Shown here: one piece after another, positions 26,745 to 36,192 of the stretch
Position numbering within the stretch: the stretch's first letter is position 1
How the letters are laid out: every line of letters begins with the position of its first letter
Assembly (NCBI RefSeq): GCF_900115755.1
Contig: NZ_FOXQ01000007.1
Coordinates: 170,371-234,370 of the forward strand
From: Parafilimonas terrae
Lineage (GTDB): Bacteria > Bacteroidota > Bacteroidia > Chitinophagales > Chitinophagaceae
Length of the DNA: 64,000 nt
Direction: 5' to 3'
Position numbers and translations under genes: made by a program
The notes under the pieces: model-generated
Seen by the model: only the letters and a program-made list of their open reading frames with translations
Database searches by the model: none
Told to the model about the DNA's origin: nothing

Positions 26745-26856
26745 ACTTATCAAGAAAGGCAGAGGGATTGGCCCGATGAAGCCTTAGCAACCACTCCGGC
26801 TTATGCCGGAAAAAGGTGCCAACTCCAACTCCAATTTAAAATTGGGAGAGATAAGT
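26745..26856 (+). promoter_or_regulatory. SAM-I (S-box) riboswitch aptamer
   Basis: The S-box core is clear: AGAGGGATTGGCCCGATGA followed by AGCCTTAGCAACC, then AAGGTGCCAACTCC and GAGAGATAAGT. Stem P1 pairs 26745-26751 with 26850-26856 (ACTTATC with GATAAGT). The 3' strand of P1 (AAGTCAG, 26853-26859) can instead pair with CTGACTT (26903-26909) in the downstream terminator. SAM binding should therefore stabilise P1 and free the terminator, shutting off the methionine genes. Confidence 0.95.
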
Positions 26857-26893
26857 CAGGATTAATGCTCATAAAATATCTTCAACAATATTC

Positions 26894-26926
26894 AAAGCGC
26901 TTCTGACTTGTCCGGAAGCGCTTTTT
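26894..26926 (+). terminator. SAM-riboswitch expression-platform terminator
   Basis: A perfect 10-bp stem (26894-26903 with 26915-26924) ending in TTTTT. Its 5' arm and loop carry the antiterminator partner of the P1 3' strand, giving a complete attenuation switch. Confidence 0.92.
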
Positions 26927-27053
26927 GTTTTATTCCAGGAAGTTTTAAAGAATTATGTATGCAATGTTTGCAAAAACCTATTGTGTAAAGCCGTGAATTA
27001 AACAGCTTAACAATGAATTAAAAATTTTTTAAGTGACAAACAAAAATCTCAAG

Positions 27054-27061
27054 TACATTTG
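27054..27061 (+). promoter_or_regulatory. Second -7-like promoter element before the Cys leader
   Basis: TACATTTG, identical to the element upstream of the riboswitch and also followed by CA, lies 19 bases before the ATG of the Cys-rich leader peptide. It could give transcripts that bypass the SAM switch. Confidence 0.45.
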
Positions 27062-27080
27062 CAGTGCATTTTTACACAGC

Positions 27081-27182
27081 ATGTTACAAAAACAGCAAAA
27101 TATTAATACTATCATTACTGCACAAGCTACCGTGTGCATTTGTTGTATTTGTTGTTGTATGCCGCAAGGCATAACTATATAA
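27081..27182 (+). CDS. Cysteine-rich leader peptide of metY (attenuator)
   Basis: A 33-codon ORF whose second half reads VCICCICCCMPQGITI: six Cys codons in eight positions (codons 19-26). Its stop at 27180-27182 is directly followed by a terminator hairpin and 102 bases later by metY, a sulfide-using enzyme. A GNRA-type hairpin (27158-27173, GCAA loop) overlaps its last codons. This is the layout of amino-acid attenuators such as the trp and his leaders: ribosomes short of Cys-tRNA would stall on the Cys run and change downstream RNA folding. Function is inferred from composition and position. Confidence 0.75.
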   Translation: MLQKQQNINTIITAQATVCICCICCCMPQGITI

Positions 27183-27191
27183 CCCCCTCGC

Positions 27192-27210
27192 CGGGCTTCG
27201 CCCGTTTTTT
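27192..27210 (+). terminator. Terminator after the Cys leader peptide
   Basis: The stem CGGGC (27192-27196) with GCCCG (27200-27204) and a TTC loop is followed by six T. It lies nine bases past the leader stop codon and 74 bases before metY. Confidence 0.8.
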
Positions 27211-27260
27211 ATTGAAAATTCCTCTCTCACAAAACAAGCAAAAGCTTAAGCATTTATTAA

Positions 27261-28592
<1,332 letters not shown>

Positions 28593-28639
28593 TTGTGTTG
28601 TAATTTTTATATGAAAGTTTAATGTTCACGGTTTAAAAT

Positions 28640-28683
28640 GTTCACAAGTTTACAGCGCTTAATCAACCTGTGAACTTGTGAAC
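28640..28683 (+). repeat. Inverted repeat between metY and metX
   Basis: A 16-bp inverted repeat with one mismatch (28640-28655 with 28668-28683) and a 12-base loop. It has no T tract and would bury a possible GTG start at 28678, so it is either a weak terminator or an RNA-stability or translation-control element between the two methionine genes. Confidence 0.6.
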
Positions 28684-28710
28684 TTCGTGAATAACTACAA
28701 AAAAAAGAAA

Positions 28711-29757
28711 GTGTCAAAAACGTTTACCTGTAATAAACCATTTAAACTGGAAAGCGGCGCCGTATTAAATGGCTTTCATCTTGCTTATACCACGCATGGA
28801 AAATTGAATGCAGACAAGAGCAATGTGGTTTGGATATTCCATGCATTAACAGCCAACAGCGATCCTGCTGAATGGTGGGGCGGTCTCGTGGGCAACGATA
28901 AATTCTTCGACCCAAAAAAATATTTTATTGTTTGTGTAAATATGCCCGGCAGTTGCTACGGCAGCATCAATGCATTTGATATAAACCCGGCAACTAATAA
29001 TTCCTGGTATCATGCATTTCCCTGGTTTACCACGAGAGACATGGTGCGCACTTATCGGCATTTAAAAAATCACTTAGGTATTTCTAAAATTCATATCGGC
29101 ATTGGCGGCAGCATGGGCGGCCAGCAATTACTGGAGTGGAGTATAGAAGAACCGGAACTGTTTCAATATATCATTCCTATTGCTACTAATGCATTTCATT
29201 CAGCCTGGGGTGTGGCATTTAATGCATCGCAACGTTTTGCAATTGAAAATGATGCTACCTGGAAAGAACACCATGTAGACGCAGGATTGGAAGGCATGAA
29301 AACTGCGCGTTCAATCGCTTTGCTTTCTTACAGGAGTTATGATACTTATAAACTCACACAAAAAATAACATCGGATAATTTGAACAGCAGGGAACGCAGT
29401 TCAGAAAGCTATCAGCAATACCAGGGCGAAAAATTGGCTAAACGCTTTAATGCATTTAGCTATTATTTTTTAAGCAAGGGAATGGATAACCATAATGTTG
29501 GCCGGGGCCGTGAAAGCACAGTTAAGGCACTGGAACAAATTAAAGCAAAGGCTTTGGTTATCGGTATTTCAAGTGACTTACTTTTTCCGCCAACAGAGCA
29601 GGAATTTATAGCGGCGCATGTGCCTTATGCAGAATTCAGGGAAATACATTCGCCTTATGGGCACGATGGGTTTTTATTGGAGTATGAACAGATAGAAGAA
29701 GCCATTAAAACATTTTTGTATAATAAGGTAGAAGAAGAAGCATTGGTAACTGTGTAA
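28711..29757 (+). CDS. metX: Homoserine O-acetyltransferase
   Basis: Activates homoserine with acetyl-CoA to supply MetY. Alpha/beta-hydrolase fold; with the GTG start at 28711 (protein begins MSKTFTCNKPFKLESG) it has 348 residues. An upstream in-frame GTG at 28678 lies inside a hairpin. Motifs: WIFHALTANSDPAEWWGG, VCVNMPGSCYGSINAFD, the nucleophile in GGSMGGQQLLEW (Ser134), and the late PYGHDGFLLEYEQI that carries the catalytic His and Asp neighbourhood. It shares the methionine block with metY. Confidence 0.94.
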   Translation: MSKTFTCNKPFKLESGAVLNGFHLAYTTHGKLNADKSNVVWIFHALTANSDPAEWWGGLVGNDKFFDPKKYFIVCVNMPGSCYGSINAFDINPATNNSWYHAFPWFTTRDMVRTYRHLKNHLGISKIHIGIGGSMGGQQLLEWSIEEPELFQYIIPIATNAFHSAWGVAFNASQRFAIENDATWKEHHVDAGLEGMKTARSIALLSYRSYDTYKLTQKITSDNLNSRERSSESYQQYQGEKLAKRFNAFSYYFLSKGMDNHNVGRGRESTVKALEQIKAKALVIGISSDLLFPPTEQEFIAAHVPYAEFREIHSPYGHDGFLLEYEQIEEAIKTFLYNKVEEEALVTV

Positions 29758-29803
29758 TTAATGGTTAACCGATATCATTTATTTAAGGCTTATTTTTTTA
29801 AAT

Positions 29804-29873
29804 AAACAATAATCAATGCTCAATATCCAATAATCATTTTTACTGAATTGCAATTGAACATTGATTATTGTTT
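29804..29873 (+). terminator. Long-stem terminator between metX and homoserine dehydrogenase
   Basis: A stem of about 21 bp with one mismatch (29804-29824 with 29853-29873), including a perfect 12-bp core, runs into TTTT. It is AT-rich with a 28-base loop. Confidence 0.6.
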
Positions 29874-29944
29874 TGTTGAATATTGAATATTTTCTTAAAT
29901 AAACCACATTGAACGAATAATAAATAACAACTAATAATTTATAT

Positions 29945-31222
29945 ATGGGCAAGGCAATTAATAACAACGGAAAATATCATAAGAAACTAACGATAGGCTT
30001 ATTTGGTTTTGGTGTGGTAGGTGAAGGTTTATACAAAGCGCTTCAGCAAACATCTTCTTTAAATGCGACTATAAAAAAGGTTTGTATTAAACATCCGGGC
30101 AAAAAAAGAAATGCACCGGAAGAATTGTTTACAACTGATAAAGATGAATTATTGAACGATGAAGAAATAAATGTAATTGTTGAAGTGATAAATGAAAGCG
30201 AACCGGCTTTTGAAATTGTTTCAACAGCTTTATTAAACGGCAAACATGCCGTAAGCGCCAGTAAAAAAATGATAGCGGAACATCTCCCCAAGTTATTAGA
30301 ACTGCAAAAACAAACCGGTAAATCGTTTTTATGCGAAGCTGCAGCCTGTGCTTCCATCCCCGTTATAAGAAACCTGGAAGAATATTACGATAACGATTTG
30401 TTGCATTCATTAAAAGCAATCGTAAATGGTTCTACCAATTTTATTCTTACAAAAATGTTTGAAGAAAGCCTGAGCTTTAAAGATGCATTATTGCTGGCAC
30501 AGCAGTTAGGTTTTGCAGAAAGTGATCCTACATTAGATGTGGATGGATGGGATGCTGTAAACAAATGGGCCATTTTATTAACACATGCGTATGGTATAGT
30601 TGAACATCCGGATAATATTGTTTTCAGCGGCATTCAGAATATACAATCAGGCGATGCATTAGTGGCTAAGGAAAAACATTACGACATTAAGCTCGTAGCG
30701 CAGGCAAAGAAATTATTAAATGGAAAAGTGGCTGCGTTTGTATTGCCACAGTTTGTAAAAGCAGATGATCATTTATCATTTGTAAAAAATGAATATAACG
30801 GCGTTGTTCTTGAAAGCTCTTTTGCCGATAAACAATTTTTTTATGGCAAAGGCGCCGGCAGTTTTCCCACGGCTTCTGCCGTGCTGAGCGACATATCTGC
30901 ATTGCGCTATAATTACAGGTATGAATATAAAAAATTATACCACCATATTGTTCCTGAATTAAGCGAAGATTTTTATGTCAAAGCTTATGTAAGCTTCGAT
31001 GACTGGCAATATATTCCCAAAGAAAAATTTGAATGGATTGAAGAATGGCATGCTGAAGCAGAACGCAAATATCTCGTTGGCGTTTTGCCTTTCACTGAAC
31101 TAAAAAATAATAACTGGTGGAGGGAAAATAATACTTCGCTGATCTTATCGCCCGAACCGGTTATTGAAGATGTGGAAATAAGAAGATTAAAGAAGAAGAG
31201 TTTGGAACTGGCGGGTATTTAA
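29945..31222 (+). CDS. hom: Homoserine dehydrogenase
   Basis: Reduces aspartate semialdehyde to homoserine, the branch point for Met and Thr. The 425 residues show the nucleotide-binding start LTIGLFGFGVVGEGLYKAL, the family segment NGKHAVSASKKMIAEHLPKL, ACASIPVIRNLEEYY, and the catalytic signature LGFAESDPTLDVDGWDAVNKW. No ACT domain is obvious at the end; the C-terminal region (about 330-425) is lineage-specific. The gene follows metX and completes aspartate-to-homocysteine supply together with the aspartate kinase at 9.3 kb. Confidence 0.94.
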   Translation: MGKAINNNGKYHKKLTIGLFGFGVVGEGLYKALQQTSSLNATIKKVCIKHPGKKRNAPEELFTTDKDELLNDEEINVIVEVINESEPAFEIVSTALLNGKHAVSASKKMIAEHLPKLLELQKQTGKSFLCEAAACASIPVIRNLEEYYDNDLLHSLKAIVNGSTNFILTKMFEESLSFKDALLLAQQLGFAESDPTLDVDGWDAVNKWAILLTHAYGIVEHPDNIVFSGIQNIQSGDALVAKEKHYDIKLVAQAKKLLNGKVAAFVLPQFVKADDHLSFVKNEYNGVVLESSFADKQFFYGKGAGSFPTASAVLSDISALRYNYRYEYKKLYHHIVPELSEDFYVKAYVSFDDWQYIPKEKFEWIEEWHAEAERKYLVGVLPFTELKNNNWWRENNTSLILSPEPVIEDVEIRRLKKKSLELAGI

Positions 31223-31234
31223 TACCTGCCATTA

Positions 31235-32848
31235 TTAATTAGAAACCACAAAAACAATAGTTTGTTTTTGACGGTATTTTACATTTTTCCCGTCCCTGAT
31301 AGCAGGCATCCATTTAGGCATTTTTTTCATAACACGCACTGCTTCTTCTGCTGTTCCGTAACCGGGATCGTTTTCTGCTTTCACTTCAGAAATGTTTCCT
31401 GTTTCATCAACTAAAAAGCTAACGGTAACGCTATATTTTCCTTTAGGTGCTCCGTTATTGGCAGGAACCATGCTGTTCAAATTACGGGTAATATACATTA
31501 ACCAATTACCCGGAAACTTAGCCTCAACCTGCACAACACTATAAACGCCTGATGTGTCTATGTATTTTGCAGGATCATTTTCTTTTACTAAATCTTCATT
31601 ATAAATTAAATAACTAACATGAAACGAGTCATTTTTCAAAGTATCAATTAGCATGTTTAGTTTCAGATTAACATTGTGCATTACTTTTTCCGCATTCATA
31701 TAATATGGATAAAGGTTTATTATATGCGAGAAATAATAATCCATCTTATTTATTTGCCGCTTCGTTAAATTAGAATAATAAACCGAATTCACAATGTAAC
31801 CGGATGTATCAACAGTTAATCCAATGTTTCCGGTTATTTTAAGAAAAGAACTTTTTTCGTTTTTTGAAAAAGCCGCACTAAAATAAGATGTAACAGGAGA
31901 CTTAAATCTTTTAAAATAAGGATCTTTTGCCAAGCGGAATTTGATTAAAGAATCATACAAAACGCTTTTTATTATATCAAAAAACAATTTATCATTATCA
32001 TTTGTATTCTTTGCATTCGCTTCAATAAACGGCGTTTCATTATTCACCAGGAAATTCACCAACTTATTTTCTGCATTCAATCCATTAGGCGCTAATTCGA
32101 ACACAAAATTTGTATGATAAAACTGATCAATTTTTGCCAGGTTTGATGGAGTTAAACTAAACTGGAAATCTGTTACTGTTGGAATAAAGCCATTATTGAA
32201 CTGAGTTCTATTAGGCTTAGGTTTTCCTTTCTTATAAACCAAAGAAAAAAACAACCGCTTTTCAGGCACCTTATTATAACAATTAAAAACACCTTCTTTT
32301 AAACCATCTTCCACAGTGCCTTCAATTATAAAGCTCTTTTTTCCATAATAAAATTCGGGCAACTGGTTCTGCAAATCCACAACAAATTTACCATTACCAT
32401 CTTTTAGCACCGTATCACCTTTTTCATTTATAATGAATATTGGAGTAAAATCTGATTCACTTTTACAATTAAATATGCCAGTTGTTTTTCCTTCTAAATC
32501 ATAAAAAAACCAATTCCCACTCATGTTGTTGTCTAAAAATTGGCCCTTTATCAGTTTAGTTCCATCCTTCGCATAAAAATTAAAATTCCCTTCTTTTAGG
32601 CCATTATTATTATAATATCCTCGCATTTCCAATTGGCCATTTATATAATAATCTTCAACAATTCCTTTATAAAAAATTGATTTCTCTTTGTTCAATGTAC
32701 ATACCCTGTAATATTCCGCAACGGGTTTTTCACATATTGACCAATACTCATCAAAATAAATCGTATCCTTTTTTTCCTGGGAGATTGCAGTGCAGCAATA
32801 CAAAAGTGATATTGCAAATAAGAGCCAGGGCTTGCGTTTTATGAACAT
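31235..32848 (-). CDS. Secreted YwqK/MORN-repeat protein with C-terminal TonB domain
   Basis: A 537-residue exported protein (signal LLFAISLLYCCTAISQ, about residues 9-24). The start at 32848 was chosen because it gives a compact signal; a frame to 32872 exists. Residues about 45-130 carry YwqK/MORN-like repeats (GIVEDYYINGQLEMRGYY, LKEGNFNFYAKDGTKLIKG, MSGNWFFYDLEGK). A long middle region has no recognised domain. The last 90 residues match an energy-transducer TonB-type domain: GKYSVTVSFLVDETGNISEV then AVRVMKKMPKWMPAIRDGK. Such proteins are common in Bacteroidota envelopes; function unknown. No membrane anchor for true TonB action is visible. Confidence 0.75.
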   Translation of the reverse strand: MFIKRKPWLLFAISLLYCCTAISQEKKDTIYFDEYWSICEKPVAEYYRVCTLNKEKSIFYKGIVEDYYINGQLEMRGYYNNNGLKEGNFNFYAKDGTKLIKGQFLDNNMSGNWFFYDLEGKTTGIFNCKSESDFTPIFIINEKGDTVLKDGNGKFVVDLQNQLPEFYYGKKSFIIEGTVEDGLKEGVFNCYNKVPEKRLFFSLVYKKGKPKPNRTQFNNGFIPTVTDFQFSLTPSNLAKIDQFYHTNFVFELAPNGLNAENKLVNFLVNNETPFIEANAKNTNDNDKLFFDIIKSVLYDSLIKFRLAKDPYFKRFKSPVTSYFSAAFSKNEKSSFLKITGNIGLTVDTSGYIVNSVYYSNLTKRQINKMDYYFSHIINLYPYYMNAEKVMHNVNLKLNMLIDTLKNDSFHVSYLIYNEDLVKENDPAKYIDTSGVYSVVQVEAKFPGNWLMYITRNLNSMVPANNGAPKGKYSVTVSFLVDETGNISEVKAENDPGYGTAEEAVRVMKKMPKWMPAIRDGKNVKYRQKQTIVFVVSN

Positions 32849-32985
32849 GAATGCAGTTATTATAGTTGGCATTAAAAACTGAAATTCGTGAAAAATTTTA
32901 AATCGCTGGTAAATTCAAAACTTTGTTTCCATAACAATTTATCAACAGAATTTTTCATCAAACTTAAGCTGCGTAAGGCTTTCAG

Positions 32986-33024
32986 AAAAAAGGTTCATAA
33001 ACAAAAAAATCATGAACCTTTTTT
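32986..33024. terminator. Strong hairpin in the dnaA upstream region
   Basis: A perfect 13-bp stem (32986-32998 with 33012-33024) with A and T runs on the two arms, so it is terminator-like on both strands. It lies between divergent genes, where neither annotated transcript needs it. Confidence 0.6.
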
Positions 33025-33080
33025 ATATTAAAAATTTCCTCTTTACTACATAATTTTTATCAAAAAAACAAAGGGAAATT

Positions 33081-33121
33081 TTTTTTTAATCGCATTAAAA
33101 AAACATCAACATGCTGATGTT
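33081..33121. repeat. Two overlapping palindromes upstream of dnaA
   Basis: TTTTTTTAAT-CGC-ATTAAAAAAA (33081-33103) is a perfect 10-bp inverted repeat. AACATCA with TGATGTT (33102-33121) around a CATG core follows. They sit about 200 bases upstream of dnaA and may be protein-binding or DNA-unwinding sites. Confidence 0.5.
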
Positions 33122-33319
33122 ATTCATTTATAAATATTTGTGTTTCTAAAATTCTTTTTTGCGTGACTGAAGTAAAAAGAATGCGCTTAAAAAAATTTTT
33201 TTTTCAACATATTAGTTTTGATATTCGTCCTCCTGTCCCCAAAGAAATTCCGTTATGAAAATCATGGAACTTTTTTTGGGATTTTTTATCAGTTGAATAG
33301 AATCTACTAACTCAAATTA

Positions 33320-34765
33320 ATGTTTGAAATTGCTATGAATAAAACCGCAGATAAAGTATGGGAAAATTGTTTAAAGATTATAAAAGATATAGTAGAGTGG
33401 CAGCATTTTAAAACATGGTTTGAACCAATCAACCCTCTCGAATTAAATGGCAATGTTTTATTAATTGAAGTTCCAAGCCAATTCTTTTTTGAGTACCTTG
33501 AAGAGCATTATGTAACACTTCTTGCAAAAACACTTAAACGTGAGCTTGGTAAAACTGCAAGACTTGAATATCGCATCTTGGTTGACAGCGGCAGTAAAGG
33601 AAAGAATGGCAGTATGGATGTGCCTGCCGGTAATATAAAATTTTATAACAATAACGAAATGAGCTTTCCTCTTGTAATAAATGATGAGGTTAAAAACCCT
33701 TTCGTCATTCCGGGTATAAAGAAAATGCAGATTGACCCGCAGCTCAATCCTGCTTATGTATTCGATTCATTTATTGAAGGTGATTGTAACCGTGTGGCGC
33801 GCCGTGCAGGCAAAACTGTTGCTGAGAAACCCGGGGCAAGTTCATTTAACCCGTTGGTTATATATGGCGGTGTGGGTTTAGGTAAAACGCATCTTGGCCA
33901 GTCAATAGGCAATGAAGTAAAACGCCTGCACCCGCACAAGATTGTTTTATATGTGAGCAGTGAAAAATTTATTAACCAGTTCCAGGATCACAGCCGCAAT
34001 AATGCCATCAACGATTTTATTCATTTTTACCAGTTGATAGATGTTTTAATAATTGATGATGTGCAGTTCTTTGCCAAAGCTGAAAAATCGCAGGATGCAC
34101 TCTTTGCTATCTTCAATCATTTACATCAAAGCGGCAAACAACTGGTGCTTACATCTGATAAACCTCCGAAAGATCTTGATGGCATGCAGGAACGTTTACT
34201 AAGCCGCTTTCGCTGGGGTTTAAGCGCCGATTTGCAGGTGCCCGATTATGAAACACGCATTGAAATTCTTGAGCGTAAAATGAAAAATGACGGGCTTGAA
34301 TTGCCAAAGGATGTTGTAAAATATGTAGCTTATAATATCAGTAATAATGTACGCGAACTGGAAGGCGCTATGATTTCTTTGCTGGCCCAGTCTTCACTTA
34401 ATAAAAGAGAAATAGACCTTGACCTGGCAAAGAAAGTATTGCGCAATTTTATACGCACCAGCAGCAAAGAAATTACTATTGATGCCATTCAGAAAATGGT
34501 TTGTGAATTCTTTGCAGTGCCTTATGATAAATTGCTGCAGAAAACACGTAAACGTGAAATTGTACAGGCAAGGCAAATAACCATGTACCTTGCAAAAGCT
34601 TTTACTAAAAACTCCTTAAAAACTATTGGCGAACATTTTGGTGGCAGAGATCATACAACCGTTATACACAGCTGCCAGACTGTAAAAGACCTCATGGATA
34701 CAGATAGCTTGTTCCGCGAGAACGTTGTAGAACTTACGCAAAAGGTTCAGCTTGCTGCTATGTAA
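33320..34765 (+). CDS. dnaA: Chromosomal replication initiator DnaA
   Basis: Opens the replication origin. The 481 residues hold domain I (WENCLKIIKDIVEWQHFKTWFEPI, about 14-37), a variable domain II, the AAA+ domain with Walker A YGGVGLGKTHL (182-192) and Walker B VLIIDDVQFF (242-251), the RLLSRFRWGL arginine-finger region, and the domain IV signature GGRDHTTVIHS (from 441) for DnaA-box binding. A start five codons later (33335, MNKTADKV) is equally possible. A terminator follows. Confidence 0.97.
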   Translation: MFEIAMNKTADKVWENCLKIIKDIVEWQHFKTWFEPINPLELNGNVLLIEVPSQFFFEYLEEHYVTLLAKTLKRELGKTARLEYRILVDSGSKGKNGSMDVPAGNIKFYNNNEMSFPLVINDEVKNPFVIPGIKKMQIDPQLNPAYVFDSFIEGDCNRVARRAGKTVAEKPGASSFNPLVIYGGVGLGKTHLGQSIGNEVKRLHPHKIVLYVSSEKFINQFQDHSRNNAINDFIHFYQLIDVLIIDDVQFFAKAEKSQDALFAIFNHLHQSGKQLVLTSDKPPKDLDGMQERLLSRFRWGLSADLQVPDYETRIEILERKMKNDGLELPKDVVKYVAYNISNNVRELEGAMISLLAQSSLNKREIDLDLAKKVLRNFIRTSSKEITIDAIQKMVCEFFAVPYDKLLQKTRKREIVQARQITMYLAKAFTKNSLKTIGEHFGGRDHTTVIHSCQTVKDLMDTDSLFRENVVELTQKVQLAAM

Positions 34766-34805
34766 GCTGAAGAAATAATTCTTATGACAACTAAAGCAAC
34801 CTACA

Positions 34806-34843
34806 AAAAGGCGTCCTGAATTTCAATACTCAGGGCGCCTTTT
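34806..34843. terminator. Terminator between dnaA and the GNAT gene
   Basis: The stem GGCG/CGCC, one T-G pair, then CCTGA/TCAGG, with A-run and T-run ends (34806-34819 with 34830-34843), sits between convergent genes. Confidence 0.85.
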
Positions 34844-34848
34844 CGTTT

Positions 34849-35313
34849 TCATTCATTTTCCATATTCTTATAAACATCCGGATTATGCCGCATCATAAAC
34901 CGGTAAACATAATCATCCGGCACTTTAGTCCATCCAACCTGCTCATATAAACCATGGGCGTCTTTTGTAGTGAGCAGCCACCTTCTTAAATTCTGCAGTT
35001 CAGGATGTGCCTGAATTATTTTCATCAGCCACTTTGATAATCCTTTGCCTCTGTATTCGTTTATAATAAACACATCAGCTAAATAGGCAAACGTAGCTTT
35101 GTCGGTTATTAATCTTGCAAACCCAATTTGCACATCGTTATAAAACAAACCAAAGCATAAAGAATTTTTAATTGCTTTTTCTATAACATGCATAGGAACA
35201 CCTTGCGCCCAATACGATTCTTTTGAAAGAAACTGGTGTATAACATTAACATCAAGTTTGGAAACATCTGTTGTTATCCAATACATTTCATCACGCACTT
35301 CATACACTTCCAT
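34849..35313 (-). CDS. GNAT family N-acetyltransferase
   Basis: A 154-residue acetyltransferase. Acetyl-CoA-binding motif A is recognisable as YLADVFIINEYRGKGLSKWLM (the R/Q-x-x-G-x-G/A pattern as RGKGLS), preceded by the beta-strand VQIGFARLITD. Its start region overlaps the rluE stop by 14 bases, which suggests translational coupling; a start nine codons in (35286) would avoid the overlap. Substrate unknown. Confidence 0.88.
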   Translation of the reverse strand: MEVYEVRDEMYWITTDVSKLDVNVIHQFLSKESYWAQGVPMHVIEKAIKNSLCFGLFYNDVQIGFARLITDKATFAYLADVFIINEYRGKGLSKWLMKIIQAHPELQNLRRWLLTTKDAHGLYEQVGWTKVPDDYVYRFMMRHNPDVYKNMENE

Positions 35314-35896
35314 GAAACAGTTTTTTATAAATTGATTTTTGAGAAAGCTCTATCATTGTACCAAGCTTCATATCATTTAAAGTAATGTCTTCAATGCGAT
35401 GGCGGATTAAACGGAGTGTTGGAAAACCAACCTTTGCCGTCATTTTTCTTACCTGCCTGTTCTTGCCTTCGCGTAAAATTATTTTTATCCATGATGTTGG
35501 AATGTTTGCACGATAGCGAACGGGCGGCACACGTTCAGCAACTGCAGGCGCTTCATCAAATATAGTTACATCGCTTGTTTTTGTTTGATGCAAAGAAGAT
35601 TTTATATTGATCTGTAATCCTTGCTGCATCAGCATTACAGCATCATCAGTTATTTTTCCATCAACCTGCACCCAGTATTCCCTTTCATGTTCAAATGCAG
35701 GGTTTAATAACCGGTGATTAAGTTTTGCATCGTTAGTTAATATTAATAACCCTTCGCTGTCTTCATCTAACCTGCCAACAGGATAAACGTTTTTTGGAAC
35801 AGTAAAATAATCAGCCAGTGTTTTTTTATTATCAATTGATGAAGTGAATTGAGATAAGGTTTTATATGGCTTATATATGATGAAGTAGCGAAACAT
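35300..35896 (-). CDS. rluE: 23S rRNA pseudouridine synthase, RluE-like
   Basis: A 198-residue RsuA/RluE-type pseudouridine synthase without an S4 domain, like E. coli RluE. The start is FRYFIIYKPYKTLSQFTS; catalytic Asp is in YPVGRLDEDSEGLLILTND; later motifs are REYWVQVDGKI and REGKNRQVRKMTAKVGFPTLRLIR. E. coli RluE modifies U2457 of 23S rRNA. A terminator-like hairpin lies just upstream of the start codon, in the leader. It overlaps a GNAT gene downstream. Confidence 0.92.
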   Translation of the reverse strand: MFRYFIIYKPYKTLSQFTSSIDNKKTLADYFTVPKNVYPVGRLDEDSEGLLILTNDAKLNHRLLNPAFEHEREYWVQVDGKITDDAVMLMQQGLQINIKSSLHQTKTSDVTIFDEAPAVAERVPPVRYRANIPTSWIKIILREGKNRQVRKMTAKVGFPTLRLIRHRIEDITLNDMKLGTMIELSQKSIYKKLFHGSV

Positions 35897-35904
35897 AATA
35901 ATAA

Positions 35905-35931
35905 TAAAAAATCCCCCGACTTATCGGGGGA
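35905..35931 (-). terminator. Attenuator-like hairpin in the rluE leader
   Basis: On the minus strand an 8-bp GC-rich stem (35924-35931 with 35912-35919) with a four-base loop is followed by a T run and (ATT) repeats that reach the rluE ATG. It has full intrinsic-terminator form but lies in the 5' leader of rluE. Confidence 0.75.
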
Positions 35932-36164
35932 CCTTGTATATATATGGGTTAGTAAGTAACTGGGAAAATAAATTTCCCGACACAATATTAGATATAGTTT
36001 TTACTTGCACAAAAAAATTTTCAAACAATTTTATGCACAATTTTTTTTATTGATGTGAATTGCTTTAAATAAAAAACAAAAATCAAAAATCAAAAAGTAA
36101 ATTTTCAAAGCTTAAAATCAATTTATAAAACTTATAAACATGCAGTAAGCCATATACTACAACT

Positions 36165-36172
36165 TAACTTTG
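36165..36172 (+). promoter_or_regulatory. lpxD promoter -7 element
   Basis: TAACTTTG matches TAnnTTTG, 20 bases before the lpxD ATG. Confidence 0.45.
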
Positions 36173-36192
36173 CTGCATTAAATATTAATTCA

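Larger units (their letters stand above)
32849..33319. other. AT-rich divergent region upstream of dnaA
   Basis: A 471-base spacer holding one DnaA-box-like site TTATCAACA (32939-32947), the 32986-33024 hairpin, two overlapping palindromes (33081-33121) and a -7-like TAGTTTTG (33213-33220) likely to serve dnaA. Only one box was found, so it is not a convincing oriC by itself. Confidence 0.5.

Noticed and set aside
32849..33319. Region upstream of dnaA as oriC
   Set aside because: Only one DnaA-box-like site was found; no box cluster. Kept as an AT-rich regulatory region only.
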